A stretch of 64,000 nt of DNA from Undaria pinnatifida (Eukaryota; Sar; Phaeophyceae; Laminariales; Alariaceae), in contig JABAKD010000028.1 of assembly GCA_012845835.1 (NCBI GenBank), positions 4,005,242 to 4,069,241 on the forward strand, in the 5' to 3' direction. This document shows, piece after piece, positions 1-10,230 of the stretch (position 1 is the first letter of the stretch; each line of letters starts with the position of its first letter). A program made the position numbers and the translations under genes. Below the pieces are notes generated by a model. That model was not told where the DNA came from. It made no database searches and saw nothing but the letters and a program-made list of their open reading frames with translations.

Positions 1-57
1 CTACTGCACTACTGCGGCACTCGGCACTACTCGACCGGCACTATAGAGGGACCCGTG
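1..57. repeat. Family A short inverted-repeat element, truncated by window edge
   Basis: The window opens in a sequence rich in CGGCACTA units that ends in CGGCACTATAGAGGGACC. The same terminus recurs near 42.6, 44.9-45.4, 49.3-49.4, 60.6 and 61.0-61.2 kb, in either orientation. It behaves like the terminal inverted repeat of a small non-autonomous DNA transposon. Only one end is visible here. Confidence 0.55.
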
Positions 58-131
58 CTGTGTTTGTATAGGCGGAAGTTGACGTGCTTTGTTTTTGGCG
101 TTTAACGCTGGCCTTTCGCGAACGAACGCAG

Positions 132-302
132 GAAGTGGAGGACCTCATCTGCTGGCACGAAAACTTTGACTCTCGCGAGTATACCCGGAGCAGCCAGAGG
201 CACGCGGCGACGCTGGAGCACGGCCAGCGGGAGATTCGGTCCATCGTCGGGTCTGTGTTGTTGGCGCAGCTCCGAACCAACTACCACAACCATTTGGCTC
301 AG
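132..302 (+). CDS. Internal exon of an unrecognised protein gene
   Basis: An open 57-codon stretch is bounded by an acceptor (AACGCAG|GAAGTG) and a donor (GCTCAG|GTACTT), both in phase 0. It encodes a polar, partly helical segment beginning EVEDLICWHENF and ending LRTNYHNHLAQ. I do not recognise the family. The next plausible exon is 2457-3323, which also begins in phase 0, so the two join as ...NHLAQ-LQGEQYLF.... An open reading frame runs back to an ATG at 84, but the CAG border at 129-131 makes an internal exon more likely. The 3' end of this exon is duplicated about 260 bp downstream. The gene continues beyond the left edge of the window. Confidence 0.5.
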
Positions 303-497
303 GTACTTGCGCGCTAAGTAGTAACACCCTGCAGCTCTGTTTTGTTTTGTGTGTGTTTGTTTGTGTTTGTGTGTTCGTTTGCAGTTGGTTGGTTTGTTTG
401 CTCGTGTGGTTGTTCGTGTGGTTGTTCGTGTGATTTTTAGTCATTTACTTTCTAACCCAGCTCGTAGGAGAGTTTTTACCCATGTGACACCTCCTAG

Positions 498-572
498 CAG
501 CGTGCATGAGTCATCCGTGTTGCTGGCGCATCTCTGAGTCGACTACCACAACCATTTGGCTCAGGTTCTTGC
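498..572 (+). pseudogene. Degenerate partial duplicate of the upstream exon 3' end
   Basis: The segment ending in CCACAACCATTTGGCTCAGG plus TTCTTGCGCGCTAAC repeats the last part of exon 132-302 and its donor (CCACAACCATTTGGCTCAGG plus TACTTGCGCGCTAAG). The 5' part is diverged: GTGTTGCTGGCGCATCTCTGAGTC against GTGTTGTTGGCGCAGCTCCGAACC, which introduces an in-frame TGA. It therefore looks like a decayed copy of an exon-intron border and not a used exon. Confidence 0.6.
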
Positions 573-1337
573 GCGCTAACTGACGACCAGTAGTTCTGGT
601 ATGGCGCCTGGCATGATACGTCTTGCTTTTTGATTATGTATGAGCCATGCTACGGGGGTAGAACGGGCACTGTTGGGGGCTATTATTGTCTGGTTTGCTG
701 CATAACGACCAGCAGTTCCAGCATTAATCCAGTGAATAGGCATCAGACGGACGGACAGCCAGACAGCTTGGGGGCTTACCTCGTAGAGAAACTCGGTACA
801 CTGAGAAAATGGTACTGCACCTAGCATGCTACGGTTTGCTTCGGGGGCATCTATTAGTCGTGTTGTGGCAGAAGGTAGTTTTTTTTAGGACGACGCCACA
901 TGTGATGATACTCCGAGTGGGGGATGCGTGGTTGGTCGGTGTTGGGAAGCCTGCCCCTCATGGGTTACGGTGTCTTTGGCTGGTCTCTCCTCATGGCTCG
1001 CTGGCTAGGCTAGGCTCAAAGCTTATGCAGTATTTCCCTACATAGAATACTAAAAGACAGACACAACTGGGCTAAGTAGGGTAGGGCACGGTAGTGCAGG
1101 GTAATGCAGGGTAGTGTGCAGGGTAGTGAGATGAGGGGCGTCCTGCTTGTTCCATCATCGTCACCTACATTATCGCCCATCTATGATGGCCTTGACGTGA
1201 ATGTGACTTCTAATATCACGTGGTTTCACCTCAACCATGACATGGTGTCACGTCGAATCTGTAAACTGTCCCTCTACGGAAGGCACTCCATTACAGTAGT
1301 CCTCATCCGAGGAACTTCCTATCAAATCTCTGCTGGC

Positions 1338-1565
1338 TCCCATCTGTATTACGCTGGCGGAAGATTGCGTAGGGAATCTAGAGTTTGTCGAACGGTATTG
1401 AATCTTAGTATATGGAAGGCGTGTTGGTTCGGGGACATCTGGGTATATGTTAACTTCCATCTGTATTACGCTACTGGCAGAGTGAACGTAAGAAATCGGG
1501 AGTTTGTGGCACGGTATTGAACCTCAATATATGTAATGCGTGTTGGTTCGTGGACATCACGCACA
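1338..1565. repeat. Imperfect tandem duplication, about 115 bp, two units
   Basis: CATCTGTATTACGCT, GTTTGT..ACGGTATTGAA and GCGTGTTGGTTCG(T/G)GGACATC recur in the same order about 115 bp apart (first unit from about 1338, second from about 1458). The duplication lies inside the intron. Confidence 0.7.
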
Positions 1566-1944
1566 TGCAGGTATATGATGGAGCAAATACTTGTGAGGTT
1601 CAATTAGGAGAGAAACAAGGACGCGGCGGGTACTATTAATAGGTACTAGATAAGCGAAGCATGTGGCAGGGTACAAGACGCTGGTTAGATGGTAACCGAT
1701 CAGCAGAAACTATAGCGGGAGCGTTCGTTGGATTGTGCGTGTACTTTTTCTCAAAAACGTGTGTGTGCGTGAGGGGTGAGGTGTGATGTACGGTCTTGAT
1801 GTGATTAACCTGAGGACATGTGTGGGCCCCCTTAACATAGCATGGCTATCGTTGGAGTAGTCCTTCCTTCTACACCTCGTACAGATCATCGATTCTTACT
1901 TGATTTTCTAGATATTTCGGGGAAGAGCTGTATGGTCTAGCTCG

Positions 1945-2200
1945 TGTTACACGGCGGAAGCCGTTACGATATGCATGATCTAGTACACGTTTCCTCGGTT
2001 GGATCTGTACTCCATAGATGCAGGCCAGCACAACATATCATAACCGCGGATACGGGATGTGCTGTAGATGATCTAGATCCTGCTCTGCGTACTGTAGATG
2101 ATCGATATCCTGATCTGTGTACTGTGAATGATCTAGCTCCTGGTATGTGTACTGTAGACGATCTCGATCCTGATCTGGCCGAGGTGTGCTTCCTCCTCAT
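1945..2200. repeat. Family G GATC-rich dispersed element, copy 1
   Basis: Shares ordered blocks with seven other segments in the window: CGATATGCATGATCTAG, ACACGTTTCCT.GGTTGGATCTGTACT, CACAACATATCATAAC, runs of GTAGATGATC and a terminal GGCCGAGGTGTG. The central part is a local tandem array of ACTGTAGATGATCNNGATCC units. It is probably a non-coding MITE-like repeat. Confidence 0.65.
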
Positions 2201-2289
2201 GAATGTACCGGATAGATTTTGACCGATCGGGTGGATAGAAATGGCGCAACGAATTTCGTCGTGCGAAGTGTCTCAGCCATCTGCTGCTG

Positions 2290-2324
2290 ACTTTTGCTGT
2301 TGCTGTTGTTTTTGTTGCTGCTCT

Positions 2325-2355
<31 letters not shown>

Positions 2356-2420
2356 CCCCGTGCTGATTTTGATGTTGCTACTCCTGCTCCTTGTCCTGCT
2401 TCTGCTGTTATTGCTGCTGC
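2290..2420. repeat. CTG/TTG trinucleotide-rich tract
   Basis: Degenerate run of TGCTGT, TTGTTGCTG and a near-pure block of nine or so CTG units, followed by CTCCTGCTC-type units. It merges into the pyrimidine tract that precedes the 3' splice site at 2455-2456. Translated, it would give poly-Leu or poly-Cys, so open reading frames here are not evidence of coding. Confidence 0.85.
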
Positions 2421-2456
2421 TATTTCCCTCTTTTTTTCCTACGTTGTGTTTCGCAG

Positions 2457-3323
2457 CTTCAAGGCGAGCAATACCTGTTCGCGCTCGTGCTTCACGCCAT
2501 CCGCACGCGCATGCCAGGTTGCGACCGAGGCGGGAGCAGCGCAGCAGGCGGCGCCGCCGGTAAAACCTGGCTATCGGGCTTCGGGAGAGGTCCTGCAGCC
2601 TGTTCCGCTTGCGGAGGGGCGGCAGATCCTGGCTGCCCTTCGTGCGACGGTACCGGCGTGTGTCTGTCCGAACTCGGTTTTGTCGACGACGATGACAAGA
2701 AAGCGAAGACCAAGTCCAAGAAAAAGCGGGAGCGCAAAGCTCGCGCGAAAGCCGCCAAGAAATGCCAGGATGAGCATGGCGGAGTGGGCCAGGGTCCGGA
2801 AATCACGGCGGAGGCGGTGGCGGGGGTAGGGGCGGCTGGCGGAAAGTGTAATGGGCACGGCGGTATCGCTAACGCTATCGCTAATGCCAACGCCAATGAT
2901 AGAGCCGACCACGAGGTGCACGGGAGGGGAAGTTCTTTTCGCCAAGGTAAAATACCCGACCAACAACTTCTGAAGCCGAAATCGGCGGATCCAGCACCTG
3001 GTCGTTCGCGCGAGGGGGGGGCAACGACGGCGGCAGCGGCAGCTGTGGCGCGGCAACGCGCTGGCTCGTCGGGCATCGAGAGCGCCGGCAGCTTATTGTC
3101 CATGCTAGACGACTCGAACGGGCGGGTGGGAAGTGGAGGGCACGCGGACGACGGGGACGAGGGCATCGATGAGGATCTCATGCGGGAGATGGAGAGGCTC
3201 AGGAATCAGAAGGCCAGCATGGGGGTGCAGCGCACGCGTGCCGCGCTTCGCTTCAACCTCCAGAAGAACTTTGATCAACTTCTCGTCTCCTCCACGACGA
3301 GGCAGGCTGAGGGGAAGGTGTGA
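2457..3323 (+). CDS. Terminal exon: protein with DnaJ-like CxxCxG zinc-binding motif and Lys-rich coiled segment
   Basis: A 288-codon terminal exon follows a strong acceptor (pyrimidine tract, TTTCGCAG|CTTCAAGGC) and ends at a TGA. It starts LQGEQYLFALVLHAIRTR. About residues 40-65 hold CSACGGAADPGCPSCDG, two CxxCxG units 12 residues apart that resemble half of a DnaJ-type zinc finger. Next come an acidic DDDD patch and a strongly basic helix (KKAKTKSKKKRERKARAKAA), then Ala/Gly/Asn-rich low-complexity sequence. The end is a conserved-looking helical stretch (DEDLMREMERLRNQKASMG...RAALRFNLQKNFDQLL). The lack of stops over 860 bp supports coding. I cannot name the family; a zinc-binding or RNA/chaperone-associated role would be inference. 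The upstream exon is probably 132-302. Confidence 0.7.
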   Translation, partial: LQGEQYLFALVLHAIRTRMPGCDRGGSSAAGGAAGKTWLSGFGRGPAACSACGGAADPGCPSCDGTGVCLSELGFVDDDDKKAKTKSKKKRERKARAKAAKKCQDEHGGVGQGPEITAEAVAGVGAAGGKCNGHGGIANAIANANANDRADHEVHGRGSSFRQGKIPDQQLLKPKSADPAPGRSREGGATTAAAAAVARQRAGSSGIESAGSLLSMLDDSNGRVGSGGHADDGDEGIDEDLMREMERLRNQKASMGVQRTRAALRFNLQKNFDQLLVSSTTRQAEGKV

Positions 3324-4095
3324 GCGATTCGGGCGGCGGGGGGCCGCGCGGCCGGGCGGAGTCTGTCTTTTCTACGTAGGGGGTGCGCTGTGTTGGTCCG
3401 ACCGGAGTCTGCCTTTGTAGACCGGGGGCGCGCTGTGTTGTAGGGGTGGAATCTGGCTTTTGTAGGCGAGGGGCACGCTATGCGGTCGGGGTTGGTGGTG
3501 CGTTTCGTCAGCGGGCTGGGGTGGGCGTATGTCCTCGTCGGGTTTTCGCGTACTGTCCCTTGAGGGGTGGGCTTGTCTCCTCGTTGGGTTTTTGCGTATT
3601 GTCCCTTGCGGTGTTTTTGGCGTCGCCTGATGACCCGCGACGTTTGCGCCTTGTCGCGGATTGAGCTGCGCGCAGCCAAACATTGGCTGCAAGCTTTTAA
3701 CGTTTTCGGGTCGTTTTGGTAACGATGGTTGCGATCGTCATGATTGTTATCGTGATCATGCTGATTGTGCTTTTTTCGTTTTTGCCCGAATTACTCCATG
3801 GCACCTAGACGAGGTGCTAAAATGCCCGCTTAAGAAGAGAGTTTAACACGCCAATACACGCGCAAAAAGTGCAGTGTTTGATGCATGCCAACGTTTTCGT
3901 GTCGCCAGCATGTGAACTAACGAAGAGAGATTTACACGCCAACACACGCGTAAGGGCCATGCTTGATGGTACCTTTTTTTTGTCGCCGACTATGCGTATG
4001 CAAGCAGAGGGTTTTGCTTCCCTCTTGCGCGATTCCATGGCACAAGCTGCCGTTCATTGGGGAATTAACCCTGGTGGGACCTAGGAGGGAAAACG
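3324..4095. other. 3' flank of the left gene, no further gene seen
   Basis: After the stop at 3323 the DNA is GT-rich with loosely repeated units (GGGGGTGCGCTGTGTTG / GGGGGCGCGCTGTGTTG; TCGTCGGGTTTTCGCGTACTGTCCCTTG / TCGTTGGGTTTTTGCGTATTGTCCCTTG). From about 3835 to 3950 there is another imperfect duplication (GAAGAGAG.TTAACACGCCAATACACGCG / GAAGAGAGATTTACACGCCAACACACGCG). It may include the 3' UTR. Open frames of up to 134 codons here look incidental. Confidence 0.4.
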
Positions 4096-4099
4096 TGCA

Positions 4100-4350
4100 C
4101 ACAGCGGACAAATCGAATCCCTATTGATGATTTGCAGATCACAGGTGTATTTTAGAACACAGATCCCTGGCCTATATGATCTGAATGGTCTATAGATCGT
4201 GCTGCCGGGTGAGAGTTGTATGATCTGAAAGACCTAGCACACGTTTCCTGTGTTGGATCTGTACTGTTGTAATGCACAGATCCTGCAAAAAATACCATAA
4301 AACGACTAATGTAGGATCTAGAGGATCTATAGCACACCCCGGACAAAAGC
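4100..4350. repeat. Family G GATC-rich dispersed element, copy 2
   Basis: Contains TATATGATCTGAATGGTC, GTATGATCTGAAAGACCTAG, CACACGTTTCCTGTGTTGGATCTGTACTG and GCACAGATCCTGCA, the ordered blocks of family G. It is more diverged than the copies at 41.96 and 57.47 kb. Confidence 0.6.
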
Positions 4351-4359
4351 TTATCGAAT

Positions 4360-5530
4360 ATGCCTATTGGTATTTCAATAGGTTGGGGTATTGCATATCG
4401 ATACCTATTGACACCTTCGATAGGTATTGCAAACTTTTGGATCGATACTGATTGCTTGGACCATATAAGTCAAGAGAAATTGGTGCAATAGGCTTTTGTT
4501 CTCAAGACAGGTTTGTGAATCCGTCTATCGATACCTATATCGACACCTATTGCTTCGACCAATAGGTTATGATAAATCGGCACAATATGCTATTGTTCTA
4601 CAATAGGTATGCCACAATGTCAATCGATACCTATTACTGTGACCAATAGGTTAGTGAAATTGTCGATCGATACCTGTTTGACCAATAGGTATGTGAAATT
4701 GTCGATCGATATATATATTGCTTTGACCAGTAGGTATAAAGTCTTGTACATGGTCTATTGAATTCGCCTGTTGGCCTGTCCACAAGTTAGTGTATAGTGA
4801 ATACAGATACCTATTTTAACCTGTAATATGACTGTGAAATTGTTTATGGGTACCTATTTCTTTGCCCAATAGGTTCAGAGGAATCGGTTCGATTGATACC
4901 TCCGCAAAAAAAAAAAAACGTGAGAGGTATTTCTGTTGTTCACCAGCAGCTATCGATTGAAATCCTCAACACTATCTATTAGAACTTCTGTTAATACAGC
5001 AGGTATTATTGTAAATCTTTCTGAAACAACAGGCAAGAAGTAGGTCAAGGTACATATATTGCTATCATCCAAACAATAGCCTAGGGTATACGGAATAGAT
5101 ATGCTGTTCTAAGCAGTAGGGTATGAATTTACAAGCAGTAGGGTATCGATCGATACCATGCGAACCGATTAAATTGGGCATTTAGGCATCGATCGACACC
5201 CTTGAACACCTATTACATTGAGCAATAATAGGTATCGATCGATCTCATCGCACGCCTATCTCTTTAACCAATAGGTATTGGTTGGTGGCGATAATAAGGT
5301 ATTGCTCGTGCAGTAGCCTGTCGGGAATCATTTTCAAATCATGTTGGCGCCCCAAGTACCTATCGATATACATCTTCGCGAGCACATCGGTCACACAATA
5401 GGCTATTGTGGTCACTGCCCTAACCCTATTGTTGCTTACAATAATTACATATAGACCCCGAAGCCGAGCTATTGTGCCCCGCAATAGGTATCGATCCTCA
5501 TACTGCAACCCTCCTACTGTCATTGATCAA
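4360..5530. repeat. AT-rich degenerate array of AATAGGT / ATCGATACCTATT motifs, block 1
   Basis: About 1.2 kb in which ACCTATT(G) and its complement CAATAGGT recur dozens of times, usually next to ATCGATA or ATCGATCGATA. Local units read GACCAATAGGTTNGTGAAATT followed by GTCGATCGATACCT, with about 40-60 bp spacing (clearest at 4550-4740). Base composition is much more AT-rich than its neighbours. There is no coding potential. I do not recognise it as a known satellite. A second block lies at 6.64-7.03 kb. Confidence 0.75.
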
Positions 5531-6270
5531 GGATACGGTAGGGGTATACCCCACATTTTTCGCCACTACCGGTTCTGAGGCAGTCGCACGAGTGGAGTGA
5601 CTCTGTACCTCGCTGAGAAAAACACGTTCGGCGATTTTTTTGGTGCGGCGTAGATAACCATCCCTTTTCGTATAAATATCGGGAATGTTATAAATCCAGC
5701 ACTAAAGCCTGTGCGAACGCAAGGAACTGGGGGGTCACTCGCGCGAGTGACACCGAGCCACTGAAAAAAAGTGCCCAAAACAACACGACCGTACCATTGT
5801 TCAATTGCCGACCTATCGTTGGCCCAATAGCCTGTTCGATAGGGTATTATCCAGGGTATAAGAAGGAACTGAACGACACGCAAACAGGTCGCTCTGAAAC
5901 ACTGCAGGCGTGAGCTTCGCATCGAACACACAGACGTGGCAATCACAACCTTGTTGAGACCGTCCACCTCAAGCTTCTCAGGGCACAAGAAGGACAGACG
6001 GCGCTCGTATTCCGGGATTCTCCGCCGGACTGGAGGGGCGTGCGGCGTGGATGATGAATGGCGAACTGGAGGTACTACTAGTTTATTGTGCCGAGACGGG
6101 CTGTCTTCGAGCACCTTTGCTCTCCAACACTGAACCACTAAAAGGGGAGTATTTTTGTTGTGGTCTCTTGGGATATTTGTGTCTCGGGGTTTCGACTTTA
6201 TTTCTTGGCGTGCCACGTCTCAAAAACGCGTTCAGGTATGTGACGCCTCAAATTGCGAAAGGTCGACGTA
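5531..6270. other. Unannotated segment between the two AT-rich arrays
   Basis: Less AT-rich than the arrays on either side, so it may be an insertion that split one array. A 216-codon minus-strand open frame covers 5566-6216, but its translation has no family motif, mixed composition and no splice support. I treat it as incidental. Single ACCTATCGTT-like motifs persist inside. Confidence 0.35.
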
Positions 6271-6639
6271 CCGATACGTATCATCTTAAAACGATAGTTA
6301 TTGGTGAAATGTCTGTCGATACCTGCCGTCCGAAAGACGCGTGCTACGATAGAGCTTGGTGCACCACTCTTTCTCTTAGGTTCCTCGATCCGGGAGCTTA
6401 AGACCTCTCCCAAAAACTGATTTAGAGAAGAATATAACTGCTACAGGATGGAAAACCCCATTGCGGAGGTACAAGACGAGAATCACGCCAAACAAAATGG
6501 CCTACCAGGTATTATTTATTTATGTTCCGACGATTTTGGGCTAAGGAGCCCCGTTTTTTTTCAGAAAACGTTCAAAACCAAAAAATGGCTACTTCTATCC
6601 TATGACGCGTTTCTCGTAACAGTGTAGAGTTGTGAAAGG

Positions 6640-7090
6640 TCTATCGATACCTGTTTTCCGAAACAGTAGGTTTTTGGTGAAATGTCTATCGATACCTATC
6701 GTCTCAAACAATAGGTTTGGTGAAAGGTACATAACGATATCTATCTACCGTTAAAACAATAGGTTTCGTCTCGCAGTCCCAATAGTATATCGCCCGAACA
6801 GGCGTGCCCTGGAAATTCCTGTCGATGGCGTTATCTGATTCAACGATAGGTTTTGATGGTACGTTTCAAAACGATATTGGCCGAACAACTAGATGAAAAT
6901 GAAGGTGTCAATCGATACTATTGCTGGCCACAATAAGCTTCAAGAAGTGCCTATCGATACCTATCACAAGCAACAACAGGCATCCTCTATTGGAATAGGA
7001 TTCTATTGCTTGCCTATTGACCTGCACCCTTTTTTCTAGGGTGTGATATATAGTATCTAGATCGTCATCTATCCGATGTAAGAAAACATT
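6640..7090. repeat. AT-rich AATAGGT / ATCGATACCTAT array, block 2
   Basis: The same motif vocabulary as 4.36-5.53 kb: GGTCTATCGATACCTGTTTTC, AAACAATAGGTTTGGTGAAA, GTGCCTATCGATACCTATC and TATTGGAATAGG. The spacing is 50-60 bp and both orientations are present. Confidence 0.7.
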
Positions 7091-7890
7091 ACTATTAAAG
7101 TTGACCATTCATTACGGCATCAGCCACGCAAAGCAACGCGGGCTGCTATCCTGAGGGACAACGCTGTTCATGTCGGGCTGCGATGCGAGGATTTTACCCC
7201 GCGCACGTAGCATGCAATTATGCTTTGCTGCACGCTCATAGTAAGACATAAATCGTGTCCCTGGATGTAGGGAAATTATGAATTGAATGTTATCCGAACC
7301 AAATTGAAGTTATTTTTTTGTGTTTGGAGTAAACTAGTTATTTTGACTAAATGTCCGCACCCAAATGAGTTATTTTTTGTTTTTGAGTCAAAATGATATG
7401 ACGACACTTTGTTTCGCATGTATTTTACCGCGATAGTATGGGTTCCGAGAGGTTTAAAAGGACACTTGCTAACGCCGTTACAACAGGAAACCCGTGTTTG
7501 GGGGCAAGTTACTTGAAATAGGTACAAGGAGATTTTTCGGGGCTCTAAAGGGGTCAAGTCAACTTTAATAGAATAGTGCGCAGCCAAAAATCGTGGGTCA
7601 ATTTTTTAGTCTGCCATAGACGGGTGCGGAACATGCAAGTAACTCCATTGCGGGCCGTGTCGTCGCCGGCCGTGTGTGTGGGTTGTACGTAAACACCCGG
7701 TCAAATAGTCGGCGAATCATATGCCGGACAGACACCCGCCTCTTGTTACTAGAACGTCTTGTTACAAGAGCGCCTTCTTACAAGAACGCCCTCTTTCAAG
7801 AACGCCCTCTTACAAGAACCGTGCTTTGTTACAAGAAGCGTGGCAAAACGTTCCATTTTGCATCTAGAATAAGATACTTAATGTTTACGC
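7091..7890. other. Gene-free stretch with a partial family D repeat
   Basis: About 7270-7580 contains pieces of dispersed family D (CAAGTTACTTGAAATAG, GGGGCTCTAAAGGGGTCAA). At 7735-7840 TTGTTACAAGAACG-type 15-16 bp units recur (TAGAACGTCTTGTTACAAGAGCGCCTTCTTACAAGAACGCC...). I see no gene. Confidence 0.45.
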
Positions 7891-8032
7891 TATACCTACA
7901 ATGGGATCCGAAGGGTGCGCCAGCTAGCGTTGGGCTGCGAAAGCAACTGAGTTAAATCGACACACGACGCGTATGAAAATACGTGGAAGTGTGGTGAGCT
8001 AAAGCTTTATTTTTCCCCATCCGCCGGAGAAT
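7891..8032. repeat. Family J dispersed repeat, copy 1
   Basis: About 140 bp from CCTACAATGGGATCC through CACACGACGCGTATGAAAATACG to CCCCATCCGCCGGAG. An almost identical reverse-complement copy lies at 45.61-45.75 kb, and a shorter direct copy at 37.21-37.28 kb. Confidence 0.75.
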
Positions 8033-8609
8033 AAAAAAAAAACACGATGTTTTCAGGGTAGTGGCTACGAATCTAATGGATGCTGCTAGACTACAGAGTC
8101 CATGTTCCAATGTGGTGCGTGTTTGACTGGATCAAAACTACCTTTAGTGAGCAATGGTAACTAACCATAGTCATCTCCAGGGACGTGGTCGTACATCACA
8201 CATCTCCGCCGGAGGGTACAAACAGAACGAGGTGTAACACCGAGCGGTTCGGACGGCACGAAAGCGGAAGTGGAAACTAGCGCGAGGATCAGGGCACGGG
8301 GCGAGGAGCTGCCGGAGGCAGCACCGCGGAGCCACCGGCACCGGCAGAACGTGTGTTTTGGAGCACGAATGAGAAATGTCGGAGGTCAAGGGGAAGCGGG
8401 AGGCGGGTAGTTGACAGGGCCCAACTGGAGATAAAACATGGGGTCGGTGGTGTACGGGGGACACCAAGAAGAGGAAGAAGAGGAGGGAGGGACGTGTAGC
8501 GATATGTAGAGCACGACAAACAGAAACAGTTCGGTATCGTAGGTTGCCGAGATAAAGATAACCATGACGGCAATGTCGCGAGGGAATCGATGCGTACGCG
8601 TTTGACCGG
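8033..8609. other. Gene-free stretch
   Basis: Several overlapping minus-strand open frames of 77-223 codons exist between 8171 and 8842. None shows a domain motif or splice-consistent borders, and the longest runs through an inverted-repeat element. No feature is called. Confidence 0.3.
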
Positions 8610-8787
8610 TGCGCTGCAAATATGTCAGGAGACGGCACTTTGACCCCTTGACGGAGAGCTGTTTTCCAATTTGCTTTCATGGGCGCCAAACTAGTGGATT
8701 TTTGTGTGGAAAGGTCAGTTTGACACCGTTGACTGACCGCTGGACGTTTTTCCTTGACTGGCCGTCTCCTGACATCTTTGGTGCGCT
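8610..8787. mobile_element. Family F short inverted-repeat element (MITE-like), about 178 bp
   Basis: The ends are imperfect inverted repeats of about 25 bp. The left end reads GCGCTGCAAATATGTCAGG plus AGACGG, the right CCGTCTCCTGAC plus ATCTTTGGTGCGC. Inside are GTTTGACACCGTTGACTGACCG and GGACGTTTTTCCTTGACTGG. A reverse-complement fragment of the same element lies at 60.61-60.67 kb. It has no coding capacity. Confidence 0.7.
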
Positions 8788-9012
8788 GACGGAAACAGAG
8801 TTTGAACGTGTCCTCGCCGGTCCAAAGTGCGAGCCGCGACATACAACCTCCAACTTATGCTTTTTTGGCGATCACCAGGAGCCCCTCTCAAGTTGTTGTT
8901 CAACGTTATCATTCATCAGTTCCGTCCTCACCTCTAATCAATACTCGACATCCTGTTCTAACACCTCGGCAAGCAGACAATACTCCCAGAGCATCTCACG
9001 TGCGCACACGCG

Positions 9013-10230
9013 AAGCAAATCCCAAGAGAAAGCCAACAAAGACACCATCGACAACCACAGCTACAGTAGCAGATGTTGTACCTTCAGGGCAGCACCCACT
9101 CGAAACATCGCCGATTTACGGAAACGCCGGTGAACGCTGCGTACTTAGTGTTGAAACCCCGACGGACCGCGAGATTACCCGACGCCATTTTTGTTTTCCT
9201 CGCGACTTAACGCGAGCGGCTGAGTTACCCAGATCCCAGGATCGGAGCCGAGAGGCGGGGGGGAGCCACCCTCGATTCCTGCCGCATCAACGCCGGTGTC
9301 TATTGCAAGGAAAGGCACTCGCGGGACCTACCGCGCCAAAGAACCGAACGCGCGACCTCCGCGCGGCTAAAGAAAGCAGCTTGAGGTAGCGTCGGAAAAT
9401 TGAGCCATGCTTACAGCCTGTTTGACGAGGCCTGCCTCCAATCAGAGGGAGCTCTCATGTGCGATTCCAAGCGACAGACACGCTTTGTGCGGCAGGCGAA
9501 ACTCCGTGGCGCCGTTATCGGCGGAACATTCAAACGCCCATCGCGAGCAACACTGGTACTCTACTTCTGCTGCCCGACTGATAATGATAACCCTGCCAAC
9601 CGCAAAGCAATTCCCAAGAGAAAGCCAACAAAGACACCATCGACAACCACAGCTACAGTAGCAGATGTTGTACCTTCAGGGCAGTACCCACTCGAAACAT
9701 CGCCGATTTACGGAAACGCCGGTGAACGCTGCGTACTTAGTGTTGAAACCCCGACGGACCGCGTGATTACCCGACGCCATTTTTGTTTTTCCTCGCGACT
9801 TAACGCGAGCGGCTGAGTTACCCAGATCCCAGGATCGAAGCCGAGAGGCGGGGGGGAGCCACCCTCGATTCCTGTCGCATCAACGCCGGTGTCTATTGCA
9901 AGGAAGGGCACTCGCGGGACCTACCGCGCCAAAGAACCGAACGCGCGACCTCCGCGCGGCTAAAGAAAGCAGCTTGAGGTAGCGTCGGAAAATTGGGCCA
10001 TGCTTACAGCCTGTTTGACGAGGCCTGCCTCCAATCAGAGGGAGCTCTCATGTGCGATTCCAAGCGACAGACACGCTTTGTGCGACAGGTGAAACTCCGT
10101 GGCGCCGTTATCGGCGGAACATTCAAACGCCCATCGCGAGCAACACTGGTACTCTACTTCTGAGCTGCCCGGCTGACAATGATAACCCTGCCAACCGCAA
10201 AGCAATTCCCAAGAAGAAAAAAAAAACGAA
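9013..10230. repeat. 592-bp direct tandem repeat, two full units and a truncated third
   Basis: CCCAAGAGAAAGCCAACAAAG occurs at 9021 and 9613, and CCCAAGAAG... at about 10208, giving periods of 592 and about 595 bp. The units are nearly identical along their length (for example GTTTGACGAGGCCTGCCTCC near 9420 and 10015). The third unit breaks off after about 30 bp in an A-rich tract. Open frames inside (up to 195 codons) repeat with the unit and match no family I know. Confidence 0.85.

Larger units (their letters stand above)
303..2456 (+). other. Intron of the left-hand gene
   Basis: Inferred intron with GT at 303 and AG at 2455-2456. It contains GT-rich simple sequence (about 340-440), a partial copy of the upstream exon, an imperfect 115-bp tandem duplication, one GATC-rich family G element and a CTG microsatellite just before the acceptor. 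Open stretches inside it, such as 1104-1520, overlap these repeats and show no family signature. Confidence 0.45.

Noticed and set aside
1104..1520. 138-codon plus-strand open frame with internal repeat
   Set aside because: The repeated peptide comes from a 115-bp DNA duplication inside an intron; no coding signature.
5566..6216. 216-codon minus-strand open frame
   Set aside because: No domain motif, no splice support, flanked and partly overlapped by AATAGGT repeat motifs; length is compatible with chance.
8171..8842. 223-codon minus-strand open frame
   Set aside because: Runs through the family F inverted-repeat element and has no motif.
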